In this document: positions 43,968 through 51,822 of the stretch, one piece after another
Numbering within the stretch: position 1 is the first letter of the stretch
Layout of the letters: each line of letters starts with the position of its first letter
Origin: Paenibacillus baekrokdamisoli
Lineage (GTDB): Bacteria > Bacillota > Bacilli > Paenibacillales > Paenibacillaceae
Direction of reading: 5' to 3'
Assembly: GCF_003945345.1 (NCBI RefSeq)
Contig: NZ_AP019308.1
Span: 744,001-808,000, forward strand
DNA length: 64,000 nt
Notes under the pieces: model-generated
Database searches by the model: none
What the model was told of the DNA's origin: nothing
What the model saw: only the letters and a program-made list of their open reading frames with translations
Made by a program: the position numbers and the translations under genes

Positions 43968-44810
43968 GTGAATCATCTGTATATCTCGGATCTAGATGGT
44001 ACGCTGTTGAACAATAATCAAACTGTAAGTCAAGAGAGCGTTGCAATACTTAATGGCTTGATTAATCAAGGTTTACAGTTTACGATCGCAACAGCGCGTT
44101 CCTTCGATTCGGCCTTCAAGCTGCTGGAAGAAATTCAATTCAAGCTTCCGCTCGTGTTCATGAATGGCATTTTTATTTATGATCCCAAGACAAAGCGTAA
44201 TATTCAGTCTCATTTTCTAGCGCCACAATTAGCAGCGGATGTCATAAATACATATGAGCAAGATGGATTGAATCCGATTGTTTATACGTTAGATCATGAG
44301 CTCAGACCACATGTCTACTTCAAAGGGATATTCAATGCTAGTGAAGATAACTATATTTCAAGTCGTGTAAGCAAAGGGGATCCTCGGTTTAAGCGGGTTA
44401 CCAATTATGAGGCTTCCCTAGAGGAGTCTATAATTATGGTGAACGCGATTGAAGCACCGGAGCGATTGATAGCTGCTTATGAGAAGTTTAATGGTCATCC
44501 GGGTATGATGGTTCATTATGGAGCAGATATATATTCTCCAGGCTATCACTGGCTGGAAATTGGCGATCGTAAAGCGAATAAACGCGACGCGGTTCTATTC
44601 CTTAAGGAGTATCTCCAAGCGGAACGATTGATCTGCTTCGGTGATCATTTGAATGATCTGGGTATGTTTGAAGCTGCTGATGAGAAATATGCGGTAGCTA
44701 ATGCACATCATGACATTATTAAAGCTTCGACCGCTTTATTATTATCGAATGAGGAGCACGGTGTAGCTGCTTATCTCAAATCACGATTTCAGAAAGAGGA
44801 GAATTTATGA
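43968..44810 (+). CDS. HAD-superfamily Cof-type phosphatase (hisA-linked)
   Basis: 280 residues. Motif I LYISDLDGTLLNNNQ, motif II TIATARSFDSA, motif IV CFGDHLNDLGMFEAADEKYAVANAH. C2-type cap. The GTG at 43968 follows AAGAAGG by nine bases and places motif I at the N-terminus; the frame opens at 43926 inside vanZ. The stop overlaps the HisA start by four bases (ATGA), implying translational coupling. Whether it acts as a histidinol-phosphate phosphatase or on another sugar phosphate cannot be told. Confidence 0.87.
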   Translation: MNHLYISDLDGTLLNNNQTVSQESVAILNGLINQGLQFTIATARSFDSAFKLLEEIQFKLPLVFMNGIFIYDPKTKRNIQSHFLAPQLAADVINTYEQDGLNPIVYTLDHELRPHVYFKGIFNASEDNYISSRVSKGDPRFKRVTNYEASLEESIIMVNAIEAPERLIAAYEKFNGHPGMMVHYGADIYSPGYHWLEIGDRKANKRDAVLFLKEYLQAERLICFGDHLNDLGMFEAADEKYAVANAHHDIIKASTALLLSNEEHGVAAYLKSRFQKEENL

Positions 44811-45568
44811 AGTTCAGACCTTGCATTGACCTACATAATGGTAAAGTAAAACAAATTGTTGGCGAGACATTGGGCAGCAGTGATCATAAGGTGATCGAAA
44901 ATTTCGTATCGGAGCATGATTCGGCCTATTATGCATCCATGTTTCAAAGAGATAAGCTTACAGGTGGGCATGTCATCATGCTTGGCGGGGGCAACGAAGA
45001 GGCTGCGCTTCATGCGCTTCGAACTTATCCTGGCGGTCTTCAAATTGGTGGAGGAATAACGGCGGATAATGCAGCTCAATACTTGGAAGCGGGTGCTTCC
45101 CAAGTCATTGTCACCTCATATATTTTTCGTGATGGAGAGTTAGATTGGGGTAATCTACAGCGGATCGTTTCCGCGGTTGGTAAGGAGAAGCTGGTTATTG
45201 ATCTGAGCTGCAAGCAGCGTGATGGTAAGTGGTTTGTTGTAACGAATCAGTGGAAAACGTTTAGCAGCTTTGAAGTAAACGAGGCCAATCTTCGCGAGCT
45301 TGAAGGCTGCTGCAGTGAGTTTCTCGTCCATGCGGTAGATGTCGAAGGGAAGCGCACTGGGATATTAGAGAGCTTGGTCTCTCAGCTGGCAGAATGGGTT
45401 ACGATTCCGACGACCTATGCAGGGGGAGCGAGATCCTTTGAGGATTTGGAGCTATTTCACCGGTTAACAGGCGGTAAGCTGGATATTACAATTGGAAGCG
45501 CGCTTGATATCTTTGGCGGGAATTTATCGTACGAAGAAGTGGTAAGTTACTGTAATCGATTGGAGTAA
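44807..45568 (+). CDS. Eukaryote-type phosphoribosylformimino-AICAR-ribotide isomerase (HIS6/HisA-like)
   Basis: 253-residue TIM barrel. FRPCIDLHNGKVKQIVG, LTGGHVIMLGGGNEE, YPGGLQIGGGITADNAAQYLEAGASQVIVTSYIF, FLVHAVDVEGKRTGI, TYAGGARSFEDLE and ITIGSALDIFGGNL match the yeast HIS6 and plant HISN3 branch better than ordinary bacterial HisA. The enzyme isomerises ProFAR to PRFAR in histidine biosynthesis. It stands alone here, outside any his operon, coupled to a HAD phosphatase. A normal hisA may exist elsewhere. Confidence 0.85.
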   Translation: MKFRPCIDLHNGKVKQIVGETLGSSDHKVIENFVSEHDSAYYASMFQRDKLTGGHVIMLGGGNEEAALHALRTYPGGLQIGGGITADNAAQYLEAGASQVIVTSYIFRDGELDWGNLQRIVSAVGKEKLVIDLSCKQRDGKWFVVTNQWKTFSSFEVNEANLRELEGCCSEFLVHAVDVEGKRTGILESLVSQLAEWVTIPTTYAGGARSFEDLELFHRLTGGKLDITIGSALDIFGGNLSYEEVVSYCNRLE

Positions 45569-45589
45569 GATCAAGGAGGAGACAATAGC

Positions 45590-45832
45590 ATGATTCCAAT
45601 TAAACTGCCGCGTGAGCAGAAAGAGCAAATTATGGAGAAATTAGTTGCTTATTTCGAGGAGGAGCGCTCAGAGAAGCTCGGTAATATCGGAGCTGAACAG
45701 ATTATAGACTTCATGCTTCGAGAGATTGCTCCCTTCGTATATAACAAAGCAGTTGATGATGCCAGACAAATCGTCAATCAGAAAAGCGTTTCACTTGAGG
45801 AAGAACTCTATGCGCTAGAGCGTAGGCTATAG
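45590..45832 (+). CDS. DUF2164 family protein
   Basis: 80 residues. IKLPREQKEQIMEKLVAYFEEE, then IDFMLREIAPFVYNKAVDDAR are the DUF2164 signature, helical and probably cytoplasmic. Function unknown. SD AAGGAGGAG precedes the ATG; close behind HisA in a likely operon. Confidence 0.85.
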   Translation: MIPIKLPREQKEQIMEKLVAYFEEERSEKLGNIGAEQIIDFMLREIAPFVYNKAVDDARQIVNQKSVSLEEELYALERRL

Positions 45833-45870
45833 TCTACGCATACCTTAACGCGATCAAGGAGGTATAAGAG

Positions 45871-46629
45871 ATGGTGGATAGCAAGAATCGCTTTTCCAAT
45901 CGTGTGGAGAATTATGTGAAATATCGGCCCAGCTACCCAGAGATGGCTGTCGATTATTTATGCGAAGAAGCTGGACTTGAGGTCAGCGATATACTAGCAG
46001 ATATAGGCTCAGGAACAGGCATCTTTACCCGTAAACTGCTTGAACGAAGCTATCGGGTAGTTGCCATAGAGCCGAATGCGGAAATGCGGCATGCGGCGGA
46101 GGCGATGCTCAGCGAATATTCAAATTTCACATCCGTGAATGGAACGGCTGAAGCAACAACGCTTGCGGAACATTCCGTTTCTTGCATCGTATCGGCGCAA
46201 GCTTTTCACTGGTTTGAATTATCGAAGACGAAAGAGGAGTTCAATCGAATACTGAAGCCGAATGGTAAAGTCGCGCTTATATGGAACAAGCGTCTCTCCG
46301 ATACGGATGCTTTTGCAATTGAGTATGAGCAGCTGTTAAAGCAGTCGGCAGTAGACTATGAAATCGTTGATCATCGGCTGCTTGGAGAAGAGCAGTTCGC
46401 TTCGTTCTTTAGAGATGGCCAATATATGCTGAGAAAATTTGCAAATGAGCAGCATTTTGATCGATCGGGTTTTATCGGACGAGTTTTATCCTCTTCGTAT
46501 ACACCGCCTCCAGGTTCTATTCATCATGAAGCTTTCATTGCGAAATTGGGAGCGATCTTCGAGAAGCATCAGCACAATGGATCTGTCATTTTCCGTTATG
46601 AAACGGAAGTATATACTGGTAATCTGTAA
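45871..46629 (+). CDS. Class I SAM-dependent methyltransferase
   Basis: 252 residues. Motif I is LADIGSGTGIFTRKLLE, motif II is VVAIEPNAEMRHAAE, and post-I regions ASCIVSAQAFHWFE and EEFNRILKPNGKVALIWNKR follow. Similar to small-molecule or ubiquinone-type methyltransferases; substrate unknown. SD AAGGAGG precedes the ATG. Confidence 0.88.
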   Translation: MVDSKNRFSNRVENYVKYRPSYPEMAVDYLCEEAGLEVSDILADIGSGTGIFTRKLLERSYRVVAIEPNAEMRHAAEAMLSEYSNFTSVNGTAEATTLAEHSVSCIVSAQAFHWFELSKTKEEFNRILKPNGKVALIWNKRLSDTDAFAIEYEQLLKQSAVDYEIVDHRLLGEEQFASFFRDGQYMLRKFANEQHFDRSGFIGRVLSSSYTPPPGSIHHEAFIAKLGAIFEKHQHNGSVIFRYETEVYTGNL

Positions 46630-46675
46630 GCATACTGCAGCCTAATTATGACCGAGGAAGAAGGAGGAATGGTAG

Positions 46676-46972
46676 ATGATACTAGAAGTTGCTGTTCTAA
46701 ATGTAAAGCTTGAGCTGAACGATACATTTATTTCCACTTTTAAGCAAGCCTCGGCCATTATCTCCACTATGGATGGGTATATCAGACATGAACTCCAACA
46801 TTGTGTAGAGAACGATAACCAATACATCCTGCTTGTTTGGTGGGAGACGCTTGAGGATCATGTGGTTGGCTTCCGAACTTCACCGCAATATGAGGAGTGG
46901 AAGAGTCTACTTCACCATTACTACGATCCATTCCCAACGGTTGAGCATTATGAGAATGTCGATTTAACCTAA
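46676..46972 (+). CDS. ABM (antibiotic biosynthesis monooxygenase) domain protein
   Basis: 98 residues of a dimeric ferredoxin-like beta fold. ASAIISTMDGYIRHELQHCVEN and ILLVWWETLEDHVVGFRTSPQYEEWKSLL are the ABM signature. Members act as cofactor-free monooxygenases or heme-degrading enzymes; the specific role is open. SD AAGGAGG precedes the ATG. Confidence 0.87.
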   Translation: MILEVAVLNVKLELNDTFISTFKQASAIISTMDGYIRHELQHCVENDNQYILLVWWETLEDHVVGFRTSPQYEEWKSLLHHYYDPFPTVEHYENVDLT

Positions 46973-47009
46973 ATGGATTAATAGATAGCTATGTAGAGGA
47001 GAATACAAA

Positions 47010-47507
47010 GTGCAAATGCAAGTCATACCAATAGTACTGTTAGTGATGGCACTTATTATTTGGCGAAGAACGAGAGCTATGACTAGAGCGATTAAAGGAA
47101 ACGGAATAAGAATGCTTCTCCCCATGCTGTTTCTATTACCCGCTGTTCTAATGTTTCTGAATCCTGAGCTTCATATGACTACTCGTGAGATTGTGCTGGC
47201 GATTGGCACAGGGATTTTGTTATCGATTCCGTTGATCTTAACGACGAATTATGAAATTCGTGAGGATGGTCAGATATACGCCAAGAAAAGTATTGGTTTT
47301 ATCATTTCCTTTGTTGGATTAGTTCTATTTCGACTTGGACTTCGTAACTACTTGTCAGGACTTGATCCGAATGAATTAACCGCCTTATTCCTCTTGGTAG
47401 CTGCTTCTTACATCATTCCTTGGAGACTCGTAAGCTACATCAAATTCCGTAAATTAATCGCATTTCGGGAGATTGAAGCCAAACCGGCTGATAACTCACT
47501 CCAATGA
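47010..47507 (+). CDS. CcdC family membrane protein (DUF1453)
   Basis: 165 residues with about five membrane helices. The basic patch WRRTRAMTRAIKGNG after helix 1 and the helix pairs MLFLLPAVLMFL, IGTGILLSIPLILTTNYEIR and SIGFIISFVGLVLFRLGLR match the CcdC family. CcdC is associated with cytochrome c maturation in Bacillus. GTG start after AGGAG. Convergent with the MerR gene, 25 bases apart. Confidence 0.82.
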   Translation: MQMQVIPIVLLVMALIIWRRTRAMTRAIKGNGIRMLLPMLFLLPAVLMFLNPELHMTTREIVLAIGTGILLSIPLILTTNYEIREDGQIYAKKSIGFIISFVGLVLFRLGLRNYLSGLDPNELTALFLLVAASYIIPWRLVSYIKFRKLIAFREIEAKPADNSLQ

Positions 47508-47532
47508 ATAGATAGTTACTTGAAATATGGGG

Positions 47533-47895
47533 TCAGGATTGGGCTTCATCTTCTTGTTTAATGTGCCGGATACGATCCTCTAGATTGGACTTAATGGAGG
47601 TTAGCATAGTAATCTGTGCGTCTACCTCGGCCAGTTTTTGTTGATAGATTGGCATAATTTCCTTGCAAAATGATTCTTTGTTCACCATGACGCAGTTCAA
47701 GAAGCTAGCAATTTGCTCCGTGGACAGTCCAAGTGAAAGATAAAATTGGATCGTTTGCACCTGCTCCACTGCGAATGTATGGTACATGCGATAGCCATTT
47801 GTAAGACGTCCCGGCTGCAGTAAGCCTTGTTGTTCATAGTAACGCAGCGATCTAACGCTAACACCAGTTCTCTCTGACAGCTCCCCGATTTTCAT
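47533..47895 (-). CDS. MerR family regulator with divergent promoter
   Basis: 120 residues. The winged helix is MKIGELSERTGVSVRSLRYYEQQGLLQPGRLTNGYRMY; then a linker, Cys residues near 68 and 77 (NCVMVNKESFCKEI), and a dimerisation coiled coil at the C-terminus. The two cysteines could sense metal or redox but the spacing is not classical. It reads divergently from an acetyltransferase gene; a typical 19-base-spaced MerR promoter with a dyad lies between. Confidence 0.88.
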   Translation of the reverse strand: MKIGELSERTGVSVRSLRYYEQQGLLQPGRLTNGYRMYHTFAVEQVQTIQFYLSLGLSTEQIASFLNCVMVNKESFCKEIMPIYQQKLAEVDAQITMLTSIKSNLEDRIRHIKQEDEAQS

Positions 47896-47932
47896 GAATC
47901 AATTTTCTCCTTTTCTCTATCCATCAGTACCA

Positions 47933-47971
47933 TCATAATCCCTGACATTGATGTAAAGGTCAATAGATAAT
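47933..47971. promoter_or_regulatory. Overlapping divergent MerR-type promoters and operator
   Basis: Minus strand: TTGACC (47963-47958), 19-base spacer, TTATGA (47938-47933). Plus strand: CTGACA (47942-47947), 18-base spacer, GATAAT (47966-47971). The dyad TGACATTGATGTAAAGGTCA (47943-47962) overlaps both. The long spacers are the hallmark of MerR-activated promoters. Confidence 0.65.
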
Positions 47972-48011
47972 TAAACAGGGCTTGAATTCAACATTGATAG
48001 AAGGTGCCCAA

Positions 48012-48554
48012 TTGCAAGAAACGCTTATAACTTATCGAGAGATGCTGCTTGAAGAAGCTCACAAGATCGCTGAGGTAGACCGTTCAGAACAAATCGAACA
48101 GGTCTATCGAATAACAGAAGGCCAATTAATCTCCGCTCAAGCAGGACATGAATGTCCGTCGTGGAATGATGAGCAGCTTTATCAACTCATAACGCGAATG
48201 CAGCATGAACTAACGAATGGTGGTTTGGCATGGGGGGCCTTTGACGGGAAACGACTCGTAGGGTTTGCTGTGCTCGGATCAAAGTGGTGCGGCGTTTGTA
48301 AGGACCATCTTCAGGTAGATCTGATGTATGTAAATCGAGCTCATCGTCGCAAGGGTATTGCCTCACAGCTTATGCGTCTGGTGGAAGAAGAGGCAAAGGC
48401 GCGCGGTGCTTCTTATTTATATATATCCTCTACGGAGACGGAATCTGCTGTGAGGTTTTATCAAAGTCATGGCAGTGAATGGACGGCTGAAGCGGACGAG
48501 GAGCTGTTCACGCTTGAGCCACTAGATATTCATATGATAAAACATTTGAAGTAA
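48012..48554 (+). CDS. GNAT family N-acetyltransferase, MerR-linked
   Basis: About 180 residues. DLMYVNRAHRRKGIASQLMRLVEEEAKARGASYLYI carries acetyl-CoA motif A (R-R-K-G-I-A) and AVRFYQSHGSEWTAEAD is motif B. The TTG at 48012 lies six bases after AGAAGGTG, so it is preferred over the upstream TTG at 47982. It is the likely target of the divergent MerR regulator. Substrate unknown. Confidence 0.83.
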   Translation: MQETLITYREMLLEEAHKIAEVDRSEQIEQVYRITEGQLISAQAGHECPSWNDEQLYQLITRMQHELTNGGLAWGAFDGKRLVGFAVLGSKWCGVCKDHLQVDLMYVNRAHRRKGIASQLMRLVEEEAKARGASYLYISSTETESAVRFYQSHGSEWTAEADEELFTLEPLDIHMIKHLK

Positions 48555-48688
48555 ACAAACCATCGCCAGCAAATACTCTCCCACAGGAGGCTGAAATAGT
48601 TTCCTATCAACTTGTGGATCATGTTACACTAAAAATGGTCAAGTCATTTCAAGTCAGTCCGACAAACCATATCAGGGGGTCATTCGCG

Positions 48689-49141
48689 ATGGATAATTGC
48701 ACTTTGATCACGAAACCAGCCTTTAATTTGGTTGGTATCAGCTATTGCGGTCCGTACTCGACGTTTCCGGATGAAGCTATCCGGCTGCAAACTGAATTCC
48801 TTGCCAGAAAACACGAGCTTAATGTTGAGATGAAGTCCTCGCTTCTTTACAGCCCGTATTTTGGGAATGAAGTTTTTGCGACGTATTGGGCTTGTTTCGA
48901 GGTTGCTCATATGGAGAGCATTCCGAAAGGAATGGTTCAATTCATTATTCCTGAACGCACTTATGCTATGGTCACTTGTACGAATAAGCGAATCGGTGAG
49001 GGCTATGAACAGCTGACGTCGTGGATGAATGAGCAAAAGCTTCTAAAACGCGAGAATGCGGTTTCCCTCGAAATTTTTTATATGGATGAACACTTGGAAG
49101 AGGAGCCTGTTGACTTGCTCATTCCTATATTAGAACAGTAA
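48689..49141 (+). CDS. GyrI-like / AraC effector-binding domain protein
   Basis: 150 residues. LITKPAFNLVGISYCGPY at the N-terminus and FEVAHMESIPKGMVQFIIPERTYAMVTC, ending LEIFYMDEHLEEEPVDLLIPI, match the GyrI-like small-molecule-binding fold found alone or fused to AraC and MerR regulators. The ATG at 48689 has AGGGGGT nine bases ahead; the frame opens earlier at 48614. Ligand unknown. Confidence 0.83.
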   Translation: MDNCTLITKPAFNLVGISYCGPYSTFPDEAIRLQTEFLARKHELNVEMKSSLLYSPYFGNEVFATYWACFEVAHMESIPKGMVQFIIPERTYAMVTCTNKRIGEGYEQLTSWMNEQKLLKRENAVSLEIFYMDEHLEEEPVDLLIPILEQ

Positions 49142-49208
49142 CGGTAAGCTCGCACGATTATTAAAGTACTCATGATGCTGCTTACGTAACAAGGAGAACA
49201 GATATCTA

Positions 49209-50150
49209 ATGACAGCAGCACGATTCTTCACACATCCTCTCGGCGTTATCGCAGCTTCAGTGGCTGCTACTTTACTATGGGGTAGTGCATACCCTTTTAT
49301 TAAACTAAGTTACTTGCATTTACACATTGGCCAAGCGGAGACGTTCGAGCAGCTCTTGTTTGCTGGTTATCGGTTCACGTTAGCTGGGATCCTCATCTTC
49401 ATCTACATGACGCTAAGGAAAGAGAGTATCCGTTATCAGCGCGGTAGTGGTACCCAGGTAGCATGGATTGCTTTACTGCAAACGGTGCTGCAATATACAT
49501 TTTTCTATGCAGGGCTGTCGATGAGTTCCGGGGTTGTGGGAGCAGTAATTGCAGGGACGATATCATTCTTTCAAATTCTGCTCGCGCATTTCTTTTATAA
49601 GAATGACAAATTATCCGGAACTGTTGGGGTCGGGCTAATCGTTGGGTTCATGGGACTATTGATTCTGGGTCTATCTAAGCATGGAGGGGAAAGCGGACCG
49701 CTGTTCTCGATGGGAGAACTGCTGTTAATCTGTGCTTCCTTATTCAATGCGATTGCGAATTTACTCTCTCGTCGTGCTGCTGCATCATACAGTATTCCTT
49801 ATATTAATGGCTATCAAATGCTGCTTGGGGGTCTTGTGTTGTGTGCAGCTGCTAGCTGGAAAACAGGATTATTTCCTTTTCAATTTGATTGGCAAGCGGG
49901 GCTTATGCTGCTGCACTTAGCCATTGTGTCAGCTCTTGGCTTTATGCTGTGGAACAATGTGATGAAGTATAATCAGGTTGGAAGCGTATCGATGTACCTA
50001 TTCCTTATACCGGTATTCGGCGTTATTCAGTCCGCAGTTCTGCTCTCTGAGTCGTTAACTTATGCTGTCTTGGCAGCTTTGCTGCTCGTTAGTCTTGGCA
50101 TTATTATTGTGAATCGAAGCAAGGGAGTGTTGAAAGCTGCCAAGAACTAA
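49209..50150 (+). CDS. EamA/DMT family transporter
   Basis: 313 residues with about ten membrane helices in two EamA repeats (LLWGSAYPFIKLSYLHL ... LGLSKHG; then MGELLLICASLFNAIANLLSRRA ... LLLVSLGIIIVNRSK). Such exporters move amino acids, nucleosides or other metabolites. Substrate unknown. SD AAGGAG precedes the ATG. Confidence 0.87.
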   Translation: MTAARFFTHPLGVIAASVAATLLWGSAYPFIKLSYLHLHIGQAETFEQLLFAGYRFTLAGILIFIYMTLRKESIRYQRGSGTQVAWIALLQTVLQYTFFYAGLSMSSGVVGAVIAGTISFFQILLAHFFYKNDKLSGTVGVGLIVGFMGLLILGLSKHGGESGPLFSMGELLLICASLFNAIANLLSRRAAASYSIPYINGYQMLLGGLVLCAAASWKTGLFPFQFDWQAGLMLLHLAIVSALGFMLWNNVMKYNQVGSVSMYLFLIPVFGVIQSAVLLSESLTYAVLAALLLVSLGIIIVNRSKGVLKAAKN

Positions 50151-50187
50151 TGCATGGATTCAGCCGAGTCTTGTTATTCGAGGTGCT

Positions 50188-50574
50188 ATGGCAGGACTTG
50201 TCGCTGGAAGCATTCTTGCAGCAGTGCTCAAATATCTTCAGGTTAAAACGAATAAGCGAGTGTATACGTTGTTGTTGAATATCGATTTTATACCGTATAC
50301 GCCTAAGAACTTGCCGGAAACGATGGAGCTTGCTCTCCATCTTGCTGTTTCTGTTCCACTCGGAATGATCTATCTTCTTATCGTGCAACGTTGGGGTCAT
50401 CGTTTTCTTTTTGGACTTTTCCTTGGTTTGGTATCTGCCTGTACCTGGATCCCACTTACGCTCGTCTCGGATAGAGTACCCTCCATATCAGACTTCGTGG
50501 CTCTTTTTTTATGGTTAAGTGGGCATGCCATTTTCGGTCTTATCCTCTCCTTATTTGCAGGAAGAAACAAGTAA
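50188..50574 (+). CDS. Hypothetical four-helix membrane protein
   Basis: 128 residues from the ATG with four hydrophobic segments (about 3-17, 47-64, 70-88, 98-120). The frame is open back to 50134 with no ATG, GTG or TTG. The in-frame extension from a CTG at 50137 reads LPRTNAWIQPSLVIRGAMAG, and GGGAG lies nine bases before that CTG, while the ATG at 50188 has its SD only two bases away. The real start may therefore be the CTG. It would then overlap the end of the EamA gene. Function unknown. Confidence 0.7.
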   Translation: MAGLVAGSILAAVLKYLQVKTNKRVYTLLLNIDFIPYTPKNLPETMELALHLAVSVPLGMIYLLIVQRWGHRFLFGLFLGLVSACTWIPLTLVSDRVPSISDFVALFLWLSGHAIFGLILSLFAGRNK

Positions 50575-50620
50575 GAATATGCGTGTAAATTATTACCAAT
50601 AAAATAATTTGCAATATTAG

Positions 50621-50649
50621 TTGCAAGTATGAAAAATAAATGCTATTAT
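50621..50649 (+). promoter_or_regulatory. sigma-A promoter of tRNA-Leu
   Basis: TTGCAA (50621-50626), 17-base spacer, TATTAT (50644-50649); 40 bases ahead of the tRNA. Confidence 0.7.
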
Positions 50650-50689
50650 ATCTACACGAGCTCAAAACGCTTAGCACCAATTGAAATGC

Positions 50690-50769
50690 GCGCGTATGGC
50701 GGAATTGGCAGACGCACTAGACTTAGGATCTAGCGGGCGACCGTGGGGGTTCAAGTCCCTCTACGCGCA
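50690..50769 (+). tRNA. tRNA-Leu (anticodon UAG)
   Basis: Acceptor arms GCGCGTA (50690-50696) and TACGCGC (50762-50768) pair fully, with discriminator A at 50769 as required for Leu. D-arm has GGCAGACGC; anticodon stem CTAGA/TCTAG encloses the anticodon TAG at 50724-50726, decoding CUN. T-arm is GGGGGTTCAAGTCCCTC. A long variable arm is visible (AGCGGGCGACCGT). The 3' CCA is not encoded; TCA follows. A terminator lies downstream, so it is a solitary tRNA gene. Confidence 0.96.
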
Positions 50770-50783
50770 TCATAATTGCAGAC

Positions 50784-50818
50784 AAAAGCCCTCAGATCAT
50801 TGATCTTGAGGGCTTTTG
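50784..50818 (+). terminator. Terminator after tRNA-Leu
   Basis: AAAAGCCCTCAGATCA pairs with TGATCTTGAGGGCTTTT with one bulged base, four-base loop region, T-rich end. Confidence 0.82.
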
Positions 50819-50866
50819 TTTGTGATTTCGAACTTTTTCACAGTCAGATATTTAGGAGGAACTTAT

Positions 50867-51676
50867 ATGTCTATACCTATTGCTATAATTGATGCTTTTG
50901 CATCTGGTCCGTTTAAAGGAAATCCAGCAGCTGTATGCCTATTGGAGCATGAACCAAATGAGCTATGGATGCAGCAGGTCGCTGAGGAGATGAATTTGTC
51001 AGAGACGGCATTTTTGCTCGCTCGGGAAGATGGGAGTTATTATTTGCGTTGGTTTACTCCAACGACAGAAGTCGATTTATGTGGACATGCGACGCTTGCA
51101 AGTGCTCACTTTTTATGGACTAATGGTCATATTCATGAGACTGAACGTATTGAATTTCATACGCATAGTGGTCTGTTAACCGCAAAACGAGCGGAAAGTG
51201 GAGCTATAACACTTAATTTTCCAGCGGAACCTGTTGAACAAACTGCTGCTCCTGATGAGCTGTTACATGGGCTTGGACTTATCCCGCGTTTTGTTGGACG
51301 TAATCGCATGGATTTTCTTGTAGAAGTCGACAGTGAAAGAACAGTTAGGACTTTGAAGCCAGATTTCTCTCTTCTAGCTCAAGTCCCATCTAGAGGGATT
51401 ATCGTGACGAGTCGTTGTGCGACTGGATCTAATACAGCGATTGACTTTGTATCTCGTGCATTCTTTCCTGCTTCAGGAGTTAATGAGGACCCTGTGACGG
51501 GTTCTGCACATTGTGCGTTAGCTCCATATTGGCAGCGCCGTTTGCGTAAGAATGAGCTGCTTGCTTATCAAGCATCTTCGCGAGGTGGCGAGCTTATTCT
51601 TCGTGTGGAGGGCGATCGGGTATTCATGACTGGTAATGCGGTGACCGTATTAATAGGGAATTTTGTAGGTAAGTAA
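50867..51676 (+). CDS. PhzF family phenazine biosynthesis-like isomerase
   Basis: 269 residues of the diaminopimelate-epimerase fold. IIDAFASGPFKGNPAAVCLL, the catalytic Glu in MNLSETAFLL, TEVDLCGHATLASAHFLW and NEDPVTGSAHCALAPYW are diagnostic. No phenazine genes are nearby, so it is a generic isomerase of unknown substrate. The ATG at 50867 has TAGGAGGA in front; the frame opens in the preceding terminator. Confidence 0.88.
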   Translation: MSIPIAIIDAFASGPFKGNPAAVCLLEHEPNELWMQQVAEEMNLSETAFLLAREDGSYYLRWFTPTTEVDLCGHATLASAHFLWTNGHIHETERIEFHTHSGLLTAKRAESGAITLNFPAEPVEQTAAPDELLHGLGLIPRFVGRNRMDFLVEVDSERTVRTLKPDFSLLAQVPSRGIIVTSRCATGSNTAIDFVSRAFFPASGVNEDPVTGSAHCALAPYWQRRLRKNELLAYQASSRGGELILRVEGDRVFMTGNAVTVLIGNFVGK

Positions 51677-51822
51677 TTCGTTTCATGAAAGTAAAAAGGT
51701 GAGTAAAGGGTGGTAACATTTTACATATATTCTACGTCATTAATAGCAAGCCTGAGTGAAGAGTAGCTGCATCGGACATAAGCAGGCGAAGGCTTTCACA
51801 AAATATCAGGAGGTTATTGTGT

